64,000 nucleotides of DNA, taken from Chlorops oryzae. Taxonomy: Eukaryota; Arthropoda; Insecta; Diptera; Chloropidae. The stretch covers positions 40,180,999 to 40,244,998 of the forward strand of contig CM035808.1 in NCBI GenBank assembly GCA_020466095.1, in the 5' to 3' direction. This document shows, piece after piece, positions 34,578 to 47,536 of this stretch (position 1 is the stretch's first letter; every line of letters starts with the position of its first letter). Both the position numbers and the translations under genes were made by a program. A model generated the notes under the pieces. That model ran no database searches, was not told the DNA's origin, and worked only from the letters and a program-made list of their open reading frames with translations.

Positions 34578-35490
34578 AAATTATATATTTTCGTGATTCT
34601 TGTCATTTTATTATCGCAAATATTCAAAGTTCAGCATGTTGCCACTAATAAAAATAATACGAAGAAAGTACCTTAATATTTACTGATTTTTATGTTCAAA
34701 ATTATAGTTCACTTACAAGAGGGACACTCATATTTACGCACGCATTTTGAAATTGAATTTTTCATGCATTGCGCTAGTGTGAAACGTTCCGCATCACGCA
34801 TAATTGGAATTCAGGCTTTTGGTGTAAATTGCGTACAAAGAAAACTTTTCAATTAATTACGTAAACGACTAATATTATCAAGTTTTGTCACTGAAATCGA
34901 GTAGTTTTGATGTGTCAATAATTGATAAGTTGTAAAAGTTTTGCCAACATATACAGTTTAAAACGCCGTTTTGCTAATGTGAAAAAAAAACACTTTTCTG
35001 GTACAAAAAAAAAAATATTAAAAAACAAAAAAAATAATTAATTTAGAAAATTAATTTTTTCAAAATTAATTAGCGGCTAATTAGCGGCAAAATCTTATGC
35101 CTTATATCCCATTTTTCGACGTCAAAGCCTCTAGTCAGTTTTTGGAGGGGTGCTTTGCTAACTTGACTACAAGTTAGCAAAGCACCCAAAAACAAAAAAA
35201 AATTAATTTAAGAAAATTAATTTTTCAAATTAATTAGCGGCTAATTAGCGGCAAAGATCTTAGACTAATTCCATTTTTCTGACGAAAAGCTCTAGTCAGT
35301 TTTTGGAGGGAGTCTAATTTTGCTAACTTGACTACAAGTTAGCAAAGACTTAAAAAACAAAAAAAAATTAATGTAGAAAATTTAATTTTTTCAAATTAAT
35401 TAGCGGCTAATTAGCGGCAAAATACTAAAATAAAATTTTCATTCCCATTTTTCGACGAAAGCTCATCAGTGAGGGTCTTTGTAATTACTC
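34578..35490 (-). repeat. Degraded inner foldback arm with two to three tandem units
   Basis: This is the inverted continuation of the arm, with many single-base indels, small substitutions and short insertions relative to the outer arms (hairpins at about 35150 and 35322). Similarity breaks off at about 35485, where the second partial arm begins. Confidence 0.7.
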
Positions 35491-35504
35491 AATTAGCAAC
35501 TCAA

Positions 35505-36640
35505 ATCTGAACTTGCAATTACGTGGTAGAATCACAAATTGAAACTTAATAAACATTTCAAACAAACCTCCAACCGATTTATTGTAGAGATGGGATCGAT
35601 GTTTCGATATTACCGTAGCACTTTACAAAATATTTGCATTTACCTTTTTTTCGCCCCATGTTACTAGTTTTGAGATGTTTCGTTAGTTTTAAGATAGATA
35701 TGTGGGCAAAAATCTTTTTAACATGGTGGCGAAATTAATGGCTATGAAAAATTAAATTAACCAAAACTATCATATCGCCCATCTCTATTCTGTGTTTAAT
35801 TAGTCGGTTGAACATTCACCGATAATCGGCCGATTTTTTTTCGCCGATTTTATTTTTTTTTTCGTAGGCGAGGGAGGTGAGAAAAATGTATTTTTTCACT
35901 TACGTACCCCTTCCATCAAAAATCAAAAAAAATTCTAACTGATTATTAAGAATGTAAAAGGATAATTCTTATCTATATGTCTAATCATTGCAATTGAGTG
36001 ACGTTTTGTGAAGACTTAACCAAATAACGATCATTACCCTAACCAGTGTTTTCCATTTAGGGAACTACCTTTATCTTCATTTTGAGCGGATTTATTTCAC
36101 CAAATATTGGCAAAAGGGAAAAGGGATTTTCTTTCATTGTTGAATACATAAAGGGAATTTATCAATAATCGATAAAATCACTAATGTCACCACATTCGAC
36201 AATTTGCTGCAATGAACTGCTCTGGTCGATGCAAATGCTGAATGTATGTGTAATTTGGTTGTGAATTGGCTCATAAAAATCATACTCTATAATATATCGA
36301 CAAATTTAGCATCGTATCCTTAGAGAAACTCTAGCTACGCAAAAGATTCTGAAATTGGATGATCCACTTCGGATGTCTATTTATACGATTTTTATTGAAA
36401 AATTTCCCTTTTGTTTCAAAATCAAAGAAAATTCCCTGTATAATTGCACCTTTAGCAAATATTTGTCGCAAATCAAATCCCTCAAAATGAGGGAAATTAT
36501 CCTCAACTGGCAACTTATGTTAAACGGTAATGAGCCGTATATTTGGTATTCACTAGATGCACTAAAAAGACAAAAAATGTCAACTTTCCAGACATATAAA
36601 ATTTTTGCGACGAATCTAAGGCAATTAAGTTCCGTTGCTT
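35505..36640. repeat. Second hairpin of the composite foldback, noisy apex
   Basis: A direct copy of the arm starting at TCTGAACTTGCAATTACG runs to about 36270 and turns back at about 36270-36300. It includes a degraded MITE copy 3 (35803 to about 35960). From about 35890 to 36640 the sequence matches the first hairpin (32140-32880) only through dense, scattered small errors, while both flanks are clean. Confidence 0.65.
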
Positions 36641-36809
36641 TTACATTTACCGATAATCGGCCGATTTTTTGTCTCCGATATTCTGGTTGATGGCAAGGGA
36701 GGGGATACGAAAGTGAAAAAATACATTTTTCTCACCTCCCTCGCCTACGAAAAAAAAATAAAATCGGCGAAAAAAAATCGGCCGATTATCGGTGAATGTT
36801 CAACCGGAC
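36629..36809. mobile_element. Small MITE, copy 4
   Basis: Inverted copy. Its left terminus is damaged (TTCCGTTGCTTTTACATTTACC), while the right end, GGTGAATGTTCAACCGGAC, is intact. Confidence 0.7.
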
Positions 36810-37639
36810 TAATTAAACACAGAATAGAGATGGGCGATATGATAGTTTTGGTTAATTTAATTTTTCATAGCCATTAATTTCGCCACCATGTTAAAAAGAG
36901 TTTTTGCCCACATATCTATCTTAAAACTAACGAAACATCTCAAAACTAGTAACATGGGGCGAAAAAAAGGTAAATGCAAATATTTTGTAAGGTGCTACGG
37001 TAATATCGAAACATCGATCCCATCTCTACAATAAATCGGTTGGAGGTTTGTTTGAAATGTTTATTAAGTTTCAATTTGTGATTCTACCACGTAATTGCAA
37101 GTTCAGATTAGTGAAGTTGAAACTATTGAGTACTTACTATAAGGTACTCGGTATTGTTGGGAATTCTTTTTATTTAACTATGAATTTAATGTTCGCATAT
37201 ATATTTTTTTTATATAAATTTATATATTTTCGTGATTCTTGTCATTTATTATCGCAAATATTCAAAGTTCAGCTATGTTGCCACTAAAAAAAATAATACG
37301 AAGAAAGTACCTTAATATGTACTGATTCGATTAATGTTCAAAATTATGCTTCACTAATCAAGAGGGGACAATCATATTTTCACGCACACGCATTATTGGA
37401 AATTGAATTTTTCATGCAGCTTGCGCAGTGTGAAACGTTCCGCAGCTCACGCATAATTGGAATTCAGGCTTTAGCGTGTAAATAGCGTACAAGCAGAAAA
37501 CTCTCAACTTTTCGATAACGATATATTATCGTTTTGTACTGAAAATGAGAGTTGATGGTCAATAATTGACTAATGTAAAAGGCCTCATATACAGTGTTGC
37601 CGTTTTGGCTCAATTGTGCCTTTTCTGGTACAAAAAAAA

Positions 37640-38765
37640 AAATATTATTAGAAAATTAATTTTTTCAAAATTAATTAGCGGCTAATTAGCGGCAAAATCT
37701 TATGCTATTCCCATTTTTCGACGAAAGCTCTAGTCAGTTTTTGGAGGGGTGCTTTGCTAACTTGACTACAAGTTAGCAAAGCACCCAAAAAAAACAAAAA
37801 AAAATTAATTTAGAAAATTAATTTTTTCAAAATTAATTAGCGGCTAATTAGCGGCAAAATCTTATGCTATTCCCATTTTTCGACGAAAGCTCTAGTCAGT
37901 TTTTGGAGGGGTGCTTTGCTAACTTGACTACAAGTTAGCAAAGCACTAAAAAAAAACAAAAAAAAATTAATTTAGAAAATTAATTTTTTCAAAATTAATT
38001 AGCGGCTAATTAGCGGCAAAATCTTATGCTATTCCCATTTTTCGACGAAAGCTCTAGTCAGTTTTTGGAGGGGTGCTTTGCTAACTTGACTACAAGTTAG
38101 CAAAGCACCCAAAAAAAACAAAAAAAAATTAATTTAGAAAATTAATTTTTTCAAAATTAATTAGCGGCTAATTAGCGGCAAAATCTTATGCTATTCCCAT
38201 TTTTCGACGAAAGCTCTAGTCAGTTTTTGGAGGGGTGCTTTGCTAACTTGACTACAAGTTAGCAAAGCACCCAAAAAAAAACAAAAAAAAATTAATTTAG
38301 AAAATTAATTTTTTCAAAATTAATTAGCGGCTAATTAGCGGCAAAACCTTATGCTATTCCCATTTTTCGACGAAAGCTCTAGTCAGTTTTTGGAGGGGTG
38401 CTTTGCTAACTTGACTACAAGTTAGCAAAGCACCCAAAAAAAAACAAAAAAAATTAATTTAGAAAATTAATTTTTTCAAAATTAATTAGCGGCTAATTAG
38501 CGGCAAAATCTTATGCTATTCCCATTTTTCGACGAAAGCTCTAGTCAGTTTTTGGAGGGGTGCTTTGCTAACTTGACTACAAGTTAGCAAAGCACCCAAA
38601 AAAAACAAAAAAAAAATTAATTTAGAAAATTAATTTTTTCAAAATTAATTAGCGGCTAATTAGCGGCAAAACCTTATGCTATTCCCATTTTTCGACGGAC
38701 GCTCTAGTCAGTTTTTGGAGGGGTGCTTTGCTAACTTGATATCAAGTTGGCAAAGCACTCAAAAA
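37640..38765 (-). repeat. Right tandem array of the foldback, seven hairpin units
   Basis: Hairpin units occur near 37749, 37911, 38074, 38237, 38398, 38561 and 38724, with the same period and sequence as the left array but inverted. The outermost unit has the same ATATC variant as the left end. The arms differ in unit number (seven here, five on the left). Confidence 0.93.
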
Positions 38766-38888
38766 AAACTAAAACCAAAAAACGACAAAATATTTATTTT
38801 TACAACTAATTCACGACTAATTAGCGGCAAATTATCCACCTACTCTCGAGTCGATTCGTGAAAAGTGCTTAGCTAACTTGACACTCAT

Positions 38889-38897
38889 GTTCAACCC
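38889..38897 (+). repeat. 9-bp target duplication, right copy
   Basis: GTTCAACCC, identical to 30261-30269. Confidence 0.9.
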
Positions 38898-40984
38898 TGT
38901 AATGTGATAGCTCAAAAAAAAAGGTGATTATCTTTATTGTGAATATAGTTGTTTATAATTTAAAATATCTGAAAAAAGTGATCCTTGAAAGCGAGGAAAC
39001 TTCAGCTACGGAAAAGGGTATCAAGGAAAATGGAAGCGAAGGAAATCGGATGTCTCAAAATAGAAGGGGTTTTTTTTTTTGTTTTGTTATCGAATGAAGT
39101 CCCGACTCTGGCTTCCATTGGGTAGGTAGTAATGTGAACTTAACGAAATATTATACGATATGATCATTTTTCCTCCCGATATATGCGAGGGACAGAATCT
39201 GATGTCATTTTCAGGGACCGCCAACTTGCAAATTTTCCCAGCAATTAAAAAGAAATTTAGCAAACCCGAATCTTTTTCGCTTAACCTTTCTTCAATTAAG
39301 GTAGTCAGTCATCCACACTGTCATGCCGCAGGATATATAATGATACAAAAGGGCTTCCTTTTCGTCTATGTCACTGCGATATGCCACAATATCCTTTGCG
39401 TTTCTGTAATGCTTAAGGTGAATGCAAATTTCTTGCTCTCATAAAATTGAATTCCGAGAATCCTTGCAAATTTCCCATTTCATTCAATGAGGCCAAGGAT
39501 GATGATCGCATCTGTTGCTTTGAAGTTGTTTTTTTTTTTTTGCAAGACTGGATTATCTTTGTTTACTAAGTTGGGTCTCTTTAAGTAGAAAGGGACACAG
39601 GTAAAAGGAAAATAGTAAATCTTTGTTCTGAGGATCTTTGTTCAACTATTGCGTTTTCCATCTGCAGACGAAAGATTATCGCCAAGTTTGAATAATGATT
39701 GATGTATGTACATAAGTAAACAAATTTCCTTTAGAATCTATTAACCTTGAAAATAATACGCCATCGGCAATGCAGCAGGTGGGCAAAAAAAAATGAGAAT
39801 TAAAGAGAGTCAACAAAGAAACTTTGCTTCACCAAAAAAAAGGGAAAAAAATAAACTGTACCAAAATGTAGAAAAAGGAATAGATAAATTAGCTCAAAAT
39901 TAAATAGATAAAAAATTGGACCGTGACGCTTTTCTTTCTTCAAGGGGTTTGTCTCCTTCGCGAGGCTGTTTTTGGATCATAAAAAAAAAAAAATTCCTGA
40001 CAGGGAACGGCGAAAAACCGTGTTCAGAATCAATGAAAATTAGCAAAGAAACACTTTTTCTATGTGAATGCAGTTCAAAATGTTATCAACCGTCAAAGTG
40101 GAGACTCCAAAAACATTATCAAATTATCTCTTCTCGATATTGAATATTGTATTAATAATAATATAATAATAATTTTTTCCTTCCTCAATACACATAAATA
40201 TATAATATATATATAAATATAAATAAAAATAAAAATATCTAAAATACGAGTAGTATAAAAAAAATGCAAGAAAAATCGAAAAAAAATTTTGTCGAATGAG
40301 ACAATCATACATCGCACAAAAATTTCAAAAATCAATTTCTCATGCTTATAATTCGATTTATAATGGATCCCATCATTGGTGCTTATGCGATTCAAGACCA
40401 TATCATATCACTGGTGAGTTCATAATAAGTATATAAGTTCATTTATTTAAGTATAAGAAAAAAATCCCTGAATATTAGAGTAAATGCTGCAAATAGTTAA
40501 AGGAGTGCAAGGGTTAACAGCATTTTATTTGTAGAAATTGAATTTAAATCATTTGTTTTTAAATTGTATTTTCGATGTCAGATTTTTTTTTGCTTTTTTT
40601 TGGCAACATTTTTCGGTCGTCGCAATCATATCGAAGCAAAACAAAAGAGTCATTGCCCTCAAACAAAAACATCGCCCAAAAATATAAACAAACGCAACGA
40701 TCAAAATGCTATTTGTATTAATTTAGTACAGCTTTTAGGAGGATGAAGGAAACAAAAACAAACAAAAAACAACAATTAATAAAGTCGCCATCACGACACG
40801 AAATTGTTGTGATTAATTTCCTAAATTAATTTTTGATTTTGCTCTTTTCTTTGGACACGCGAGAAATGGCCAAGCGAATCAATATTTCAAAGTTCTCAAA
40901 ATTCAAGTTAAACCTTTCGCTATCAAACTATTGTTTGAAAATAACATTTTAGCGCAAAATGGATCCATAATAATTTTTTTTGTC
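38898..40984. other. AT-rich intergenic DNA, nothing recognised
   Basis: No gene motif or element border. TA-rich stretch at about 40195-40245. The open frame 39160-39444 has no family resemblance. Confidence 0.4.
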
Positions 40985-41600
40985 ATGTAATACCCCAATG
41001 GTAGTTGATGGGTTAAAGCAATTCTTCTTAATTTAAATAGATGTATTGTCCCAAAGTGAAAGGGTTAAGGAAATTCTTCATAATTTATTAAGGCTATTTT
41101 GGGCCCAATGGTACTGAAAGGGTTAAAGTAATTCTTCATAATTAATTGGGATATAGTGTCTTAATAGTAGTGAAATGGTTAAAGGAACTCTTCATTATTT
41201 CTTTGCGATATTTCGATCCCAATGGTAGTGAAAGGGTTAAAGTAATTCTTTATAATTAATTGGGACATAGTGACTTAATAGTAGTGAAATCGTTAAAGGC
41301 ATTCTTCATAATTTCTTTGCGATATTTCGATCCCAATGGTAGTGAAAGGGTTAAAGCTATTCTTCATAATTAATTGGGATATAGTATCTTAATAGTAGTG
41401 AAATGGTTAAAGGAATTCTTCATAATTTCTTTCCGATATTCCGGTTCCAATGGTAGTGAAAGGGTTAAATCAACTCTTCATAATTAATTGGGATGTATTA
41501 TCGCAATATAATCGAATAGGTTAAAATAATTCTTCGTAATTTCTTTGGTATATACTGTCTCAAAAGTAGTGAAAGGGTTAAAGCTATTCTTCATTCTTTT
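40985..41600 (+). repeat. Tandem array, about 58-bp unit, about 10 copies
   Basis: GGTTAAAGNAATTCTTCATAATT recurs every 50-60 bp (near 41011, 41062, 41120, 41178, 41237, 41291, 41348, 41407, 41465 and 41575), separated by TAGTGAAAGG. Alternate units are more alike (TTGGGATATAGT versus TTTGCGATATTTCGATCCCA), so there is a higher-order repeat of about 116 bp. Confidence 0.85.
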
Positions 41601-42640
41601 TCCTCTCAATATCAAAATTATGCATAAATATTTTAACTTGATTCTTTTTGTTGACTAACTTCAATTTTGTGGGTTTCTTTTTTAGCATACTTTTACTGGA
41701 AAAAAAGAAATAAGTAAATAAATAAATAAAGCCAACGATTAAGTAATTAAACGGTTCGTTGGAAGCGCGCGCGGTCAGTGTTAAAATCAACATCGAAAGT
41801 AATGCGCACTGAACCAAAAAGAGACGACATGCCACAACCATGTAGGTACAATACCAACACTGCACAGTGCCCCGGGAGGACATTTTTTCAACAATGACAA
41901 CGATGATTGCTTCAGATGAAATTTTTCCCTATTCTTAAGTTTTATGCAAATAGAACATGTCCTGCATCCTACGAAATCCTCAATTTTGGACCATAGAAAC
42001 GCAGCATATCACTATATGTACCTATTTTTCCCAGGCATAGAAAACGGCTCAAATTTTTATCGTGGGTATTTATCTCTTGGCAACACTGATTGTGTATGTA
42101 TTTTCCCCCGGATGTACCTATGATCGTGGCAAGTTTTATGACAAAAAAAATTTTTTTTTCTGGACGAACTGTGCCAGTGGGCGCGAATGGGTTAAAAATC
42201 ACATTCAATTACCTGTTTATAGCATGAATTCATAAATCCGAGAAATGCAAAGATTCCATAAATCTGCTCACAGATCCTCGCTGCTATTGACACTTGTAAC
42301 ACGTGGCAAGGCAAAACATTTGTTTATGATCTTGCTATGTACTTATGACTTGCTTATTTCACTTGCACATTTTCGAACTCACTTTTAACGTACTTCTCGT
42401 CGTATATGTTCAATTAAAGCTCTACATCACAGACTTTTCCTATTAAATTGTTTGTAAATCCATTCAAAACACGAGGCCAACTCAAGATGACAATGATCCG
42501 TGCCAGCTGAAAAGAAATACTCAAAAGCATGTGCTTTGCCAATTGACATTTAAGACTGCAGCGTTGCATTTTTTCGTACTGAGGAATTGGTTTGCTTTCA
42601 CTGAAGGATACAAAATAAAAGTACCTCCCCGAAAATAGTA
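41601..42640. other. Intergenic DNA, nothing recognised
   Basis: No borders or motif-bearing frames were seen. Confidence 0.4.
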
Positions 42641-42757
42641 GTGGTATTCAAGCAACAGTGCAAACGTAGTGTGCAATATTTGCACTTGTCAAATTGCGTA
42701 CAAAAAAAGCAGTGCAAATATTGCACACTGCGATTTGCACTGTTGCTTGAATACCAC
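42641..42757. mobile_element. 117-bp hairpin MITE
   Basis: Arms GTGGTATTCAAGCAACAGTG...GTGCAATATTTGCAC and their complement extend almost the full length, leaving a loop of roughly 25 bases. TAGTA flanks both sides (42636-42640 and 42758-42762). This could be a 5-bp duplication or a TA duplication plus extra match. No coding capacity. Confidence 0.85.
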
Positions 42758-43054
42758 TAGTATCATTTTATTAATCCCTCAGTAATTTTAAATCTTCTGC
42801 CTTCAAACCGGGTTATTTTCAATACAGCAAATACTATTCCAATGTTTTTTTGTTTTTTAATCTTCATCCCAGGCACTTCTAGATCCAATTAGTTACATCC
42901 TTCCGCCGTTGATAAAGCCGTAGGCATCGCACCAAGCAGTTATGCGTCGGTTAATGCTGCTTTGGAGACAGCCCGTTTTTTGATTTATTACAATCAAGCG
43001 CAAGCTGATTTCGTCTTGACTATGTTCCAAACGTGGACATTCGTAGGCGCTTAT

Positions 43055-43326
43055 GGAGTTGCGCCAATTATTGAGAAAATGCGAGAAACGAGGCTACGAT
43101 GGTATGGGGACACGTCCTGAGATCAGATGAGGACAGTTTGGCGAAAAAGGGCTACCCTCAACAATTTCAAGGTTGCAGACAACGAGAGCGTCCGGAACAA
43201 CGTTGGATAGATTCTGTAAAATGGGACCTCGTGGATGTAGGACTTACCGCGGAGGATGCAACCGATAGGACAAGATGGAAGAATTAGAATTGGCGTTTTG
43301 CGGACTCCGGGATAGGCCGAGACTGT
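43055..43326 (+). pseudogene. RTE-type non-LTR retrotransposon ORF, C-terminal fragment
   Basis: The segment reads GVAPIIEKMRETRLRWYG in one frame, shifts by one base at about 43108, then continues GHVLRSDEDSLAKK...ERPEQRWIDSVKWDL...AEDATDRTRWKN and a stop. After the stop, NWRFADSGI continues the same family pattern. The RLRWYGHVLR ... RPxQRWxD string is the hallmark C-terminal region of RTE-like endonuclease/reverse-transcriptase proteins common in animal genomes. The enzymatic domains are missing. A frameshift and a stop make it a pseudogene. No poly-A or target duplication was found. Confidence 0.82.
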
Positions 43327-46300
43327 TAAATTGCAAGATATAATCAATTTCATAAAGCACTAGGTGGTACCTGCCAGGGCTATCGGCTCACCCCAAGTAA
43401 AATACCATACTTTTATGATATGAAAAAAAAAAATCATTTTTTCTGAGGTAAGACGGCCTTGGAAGAATGAGAAGTGTTCTCTCTCTTTCTATCACATCAT
43501 CTCTCCATCACTCTCAGAGAGTTCATCGCTCCCACAGGCCGCAATGGCATTTACTTACCATTTTCAGACTAGGAAAAATAGTATTTTTAAAATACTACCT
43601 TTTTCCGCTCGTTCATTTAAGAAAAAACTCGATTTTTTTTGTGTTTCTCTTTTTCTTATTTTTGAAAACTTCAATATTTATTAACAATTTTCTTTCCAGT
43701 AGTTTTTCTGTTTTGAGTTGTACAACAGTCTTCAGTAAAAATAATAGTAAAAAAAATAAACATTAAAAATTAATATATTTTATAAAATATAATATTGGTG
43801 GCTATTCAAAGGAAGCTTAAGTAAATCATTTTTCCATCAAAACATATTCAAGACTTCGTGTGTGTGTGTGTGTGTTCACATAGGGAAGCAAATTATTACT
43901 AACAATTTCGTTTGTTTGCTTTTTATATTTGTTTTTATTAAATTTTTCAAATTTTCTGTTTTTTTTTTCAACATTTTAATAACAAATCAAGCATCAGAGT
44001 TTCTCAGTTTCTTCTTCGCTGTGAGCTTTAGTTTTACAATTTCTTTCTTTTATTTTACGTTTCTTTTATATGTATGTATGTTTATTTTCATGTATTGTAT
44101 AAAGGTAACTGTGTAGATAATTTTAGTTTTTTCTTTCTATTTTTTTTTTTGTTTTTTGTTACTTTACTCAAATGTTGTTGTCTTTTTTCTTCTACGTGAA
44201 GATAGTGTGCTGCTACTGAGTTCGTTTTTTTTCTTTTGTTCTTTTTATTGAGCACAGTAGACAACTTTCGTGACTGTTGGTAAAAAAAAAAAATTTTTTT
44301 TTTTATTTGTCAACAAAAAAAGGAAAAAACAAATCTCGTATGTTTTACAAAATTATTTGCAAAATCATGCACTTTTATCTTAATTTTTTTTTATAAGTAA
44401 TTATTTTTTTTTCATGCGGAATATAATGATATAAGGGTTTTTTTTTCATTTTAAAGCGTAGTTAACAATGTATTTTGTATAAAAAATATTTTCGTTTGTA
44501 TAAACAAAAATAATATAAAAGCAAACTGGAAAGCCTATGCGAGGATGATTGGTTTGTTTCTTTTCTTTTTCTTTTATTTTTATTTTTTAATATTTTTGGA
44601 CTTCCTTAATTTTCAATTTTTTTCTTTTTCATATATTTTTCTCATATTTCACTTTTGTAACGTTTCCATTGTGACTGTGTATATTTATAAAAAAAAAAAT
44701 ATATATAAAAAAATAAAGTAAAAAAAAACTTTTTCAAGCCTAAAACTAAAAATTTTAAACCGAAAAAATATATACATGACTATTGTTTTTTGCTTTTTCT
44801 TTTTATATATTTCCTTGTTGTTGTTTTTGTTGTTGTTATACATAATATAAAGTCAACTGTTGTATAGTATTCAAATTTTGCACTCTTTTTGTCTAAAGTG
44901 TCTATTGGCTGATTTTCCTATTTCTATTTGTATTTTCTTTTGTATATATTTATCTGTATATATATAAATATAAATTATTTTATATATTTATATTCTTGTT
45001 TCTATTTTAATATTTGCTATATTTTCATAACTTGTACATAACCGGTCTTGAATGTTGTAAAAATTCTTTTTGCCTTTTATTTTTCATGTTCGAAAGAAAA
45101 CTATAAAAACAAATTTTTTTTTTTTTGTATATGTAGATTAAACTTTTTGTATAACCGAGATTACTATTTACAAAGCATATAAATGTATATATGTAAAAAA
45201 AAAAAACATATTTAGAAAAAGATAACGAAACAATTTGTTTGCTCCACTGCAAAATGCAAAAATTTCAAATTTTTTTCAAATTTTCTTTTGCGAATCTGCA
45301 ATTTACAGTAAAAAGCTTTCATTTTAATTTTAATATTTTTCTTTTATATACGAAAAGCACTTTATTTTGATTACTAATTTGTAATCTTTTTTCTTTTTTT
45401 TTTTTGTATAATAATATAGAAAATGCTTCATAAGAAATGCTATCAATGTGTTTTAATTCTCAATTTAAAAAAAAAAAAGAAGAAAAAAACTTTTAAGACG
45501 AATCTTCAATGGCGAATGAGTGAGACATAGAAAGCGTTTACTGGGTAGTGTGCATTTTATCGGAGTGGTGTTTTTTTTTTTTTTGCTTTTACTTCTCTTT
45601 GTGTACAGAGATTTGAAGCTTTCTTTATTGGGTGCGATGAAACCCCTCCAGCATCATATACATAGGACCCAATTTTGAACATTCAAAAGGATATAGTGAC
45701 ATGCTGTGAGAATGAACATCCTCCCACTTTTCGGGTGAAATACAGAAAAGAATATATATGCAAGAAGTAATGATTTTTTTCTTTTTTATTGAAATCCATG
45801 CTTTACAATTTCGATATTCTTAATTTCAATTTACATTGAACGATCATCCTGCTTTCTCTTAACTTTTCGATTTCACATCGTGCGGGGACTAGGGGCGCAA
45901 CACTGCCTACACCTACATATGATACACTACAATTTCATATTCGGACATTTCCATCTGCTCTCAAAGCCATTCGTATTTTACTTCATATAATTTTTTTTTT
46001 TTTTTTAATTAATTCCCAAAAATTTGAATTGAAAATAAAAATTTTAATAAATTTTTTATGCAATGCGAAAAAAGTTTGTTTTGTGGTTGTTTTTGCTGTT
46101 GTTTTTGTTGTGAATTCAATACAACTATGTTGAGAAACCTACGTGCTTTTTTATTATTTTTTATTAATTAATATTTATATATGTATATACATATCTGATA
46201 TACATATTGTATGTATATATATGTATATAAGAAGCTTTAATGCTTTATAGGTATATAATTTTTGAACCCAGCCCTATACGACTAACTATAGCATAATGCA

Positions 46301-46677
46301 ATTCAATATAGGAGTCTAAAAGATATTACTAAGCGTTTTACAGTTTCAACTATATACACAAATGTACGTACGTATGTACCACCTACTATGTATAGTATGC
46401 ATATGTATGTGCCTATGTATGTGTGTGTATGTGTGTGGGTGTGTATATGTGTGTTTTATAGACACGTTAAGCCGCAGCGTTGCGCAGAAGAGAATGTGCA
46501 ATTAAGCGAACTTTTGCTACTCTACTACATTTGCCAGCTAGCTTAAACGTTTGTCAACAACAACTTCATCGTTCTTAATTAATTATATTATTTTCGAAAA
46601 TGATTACAGAAATATTTTTATGTACTACAATATATATATTCCAAGCATATATGTATGTAAGAGTGTTAGTCCTCAAT

Positions 46678-46702
46678 TGTGTGTGTGTGTGTGTGTGTGT
46701 GT
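46678..46702 (+). repeat. (TG)n microsatellite
   Basis: About 12 TG units. Neighbouring ATGT/GTGT words at 46395-46455 form looser arrays. Confidence 0.9.
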
Positions 46703-47368
46703 ATATACATAAATACATAAATTGCTTTTGAATTATTTTTTAATTCTTTTTATTTAAAAAAATCCATTTTTTTTTTTTACTATAATTTGTATTTCTAATG
46801 TTTATTTATGTATGTAAAAATCTATAATTTTGCGTATTGTAAATAAAAAATAGAAAAAAACATCGACAGTTAAACAGCCAAGGCAATAGCGAATCTTTAA
46901 GGAACCGATTTAAATTTATAATTTTTTTTATTTTTATTTTTTTTTTCTAAAATAGGGTCCTTAAAGGAATTCGACTATTTCTTGAGCTAATTTCTATATT
47001 AGTTTAATTTTTTACTTTTTTCTAAAACTGTATATATATTTTCTTTATATGCATATTTTAATATAAGTTCAATTAGATAAATTGGTTTAATTGTCAAAAA
47101 CTCAAAAAGACTTCTTCTTAGTCGTCAAAAAATTTGGGGGAGGGCAAAAAAATAAAGGAAAAGAATTAAAAAGAAATAATAATAATTCAAGTGTGTAAAA
47201 AAACAAAATTATTTATTTATTTATAAATATAAATTCAATATATCAAATAATAAGCTGAGCTGTTCAAAAAAGCACTTCATAAGTGTAATAAGAGTGTAGG
47301 GTATATATTTTTATTTATATATACATATAATATATAGGTATTTAAGTTTGTATTTTAAGGTCAAACAA

Positions 47369-47536
47369 TGGGTGCATTCAGCAGACTCAAATGTATCTAT
47401 CTACTCTGACCGTTCGCAGCAGCAACATGATTTGACTGCGAGGACTTCATTTTTGGAAGCGACATTTATTTATTTAGCTACTTTTTGCTCAAATTGTTGA
47501 GTGTGAGAATGTTAACTCGTCTGCTGAATGCACCCA
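47369..47536. mobile_element. 168-bp MITE candidate
   Basis: TGGGTGCATTCAGCAGAC at 47369-47386 is exactly matched by its complement at 47519-47536. The interior is noncoding. No clear target duplication, so the superfamily is open. Confidence 0.7.

Larger units (their letters stand above)
30270..38888. mobile_element. Giant composite foldback (FB-like) transposable element, 8.6 kb
   Basis: Outer ends are perfect inverted repeats beginning ATGAGTGTCAAGTTAGCTAA. Each outer arm starts with a roughly 130-bp end region, then tandem units of about 162 bp, then about 1.2 kb of unique arm. In order: left arm (30270-32502), a 44-bp centre (32503-32546), inverted arm (32547-35485, with a DINE-like insertion at 33405-34577), a second partial left arm (about 35505-36270), then a second inverted arm (about 36300-38888). 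Thus two hairpins sit in series within a single 9-bp target duplication. Long terminal repeats made of tandem units, no obvious transposase and a 9-bp duplication fit FB (MULE-related) elements. Sequence identity to D. melanogaster FB is not apparent to me. Confidence 0.88.
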
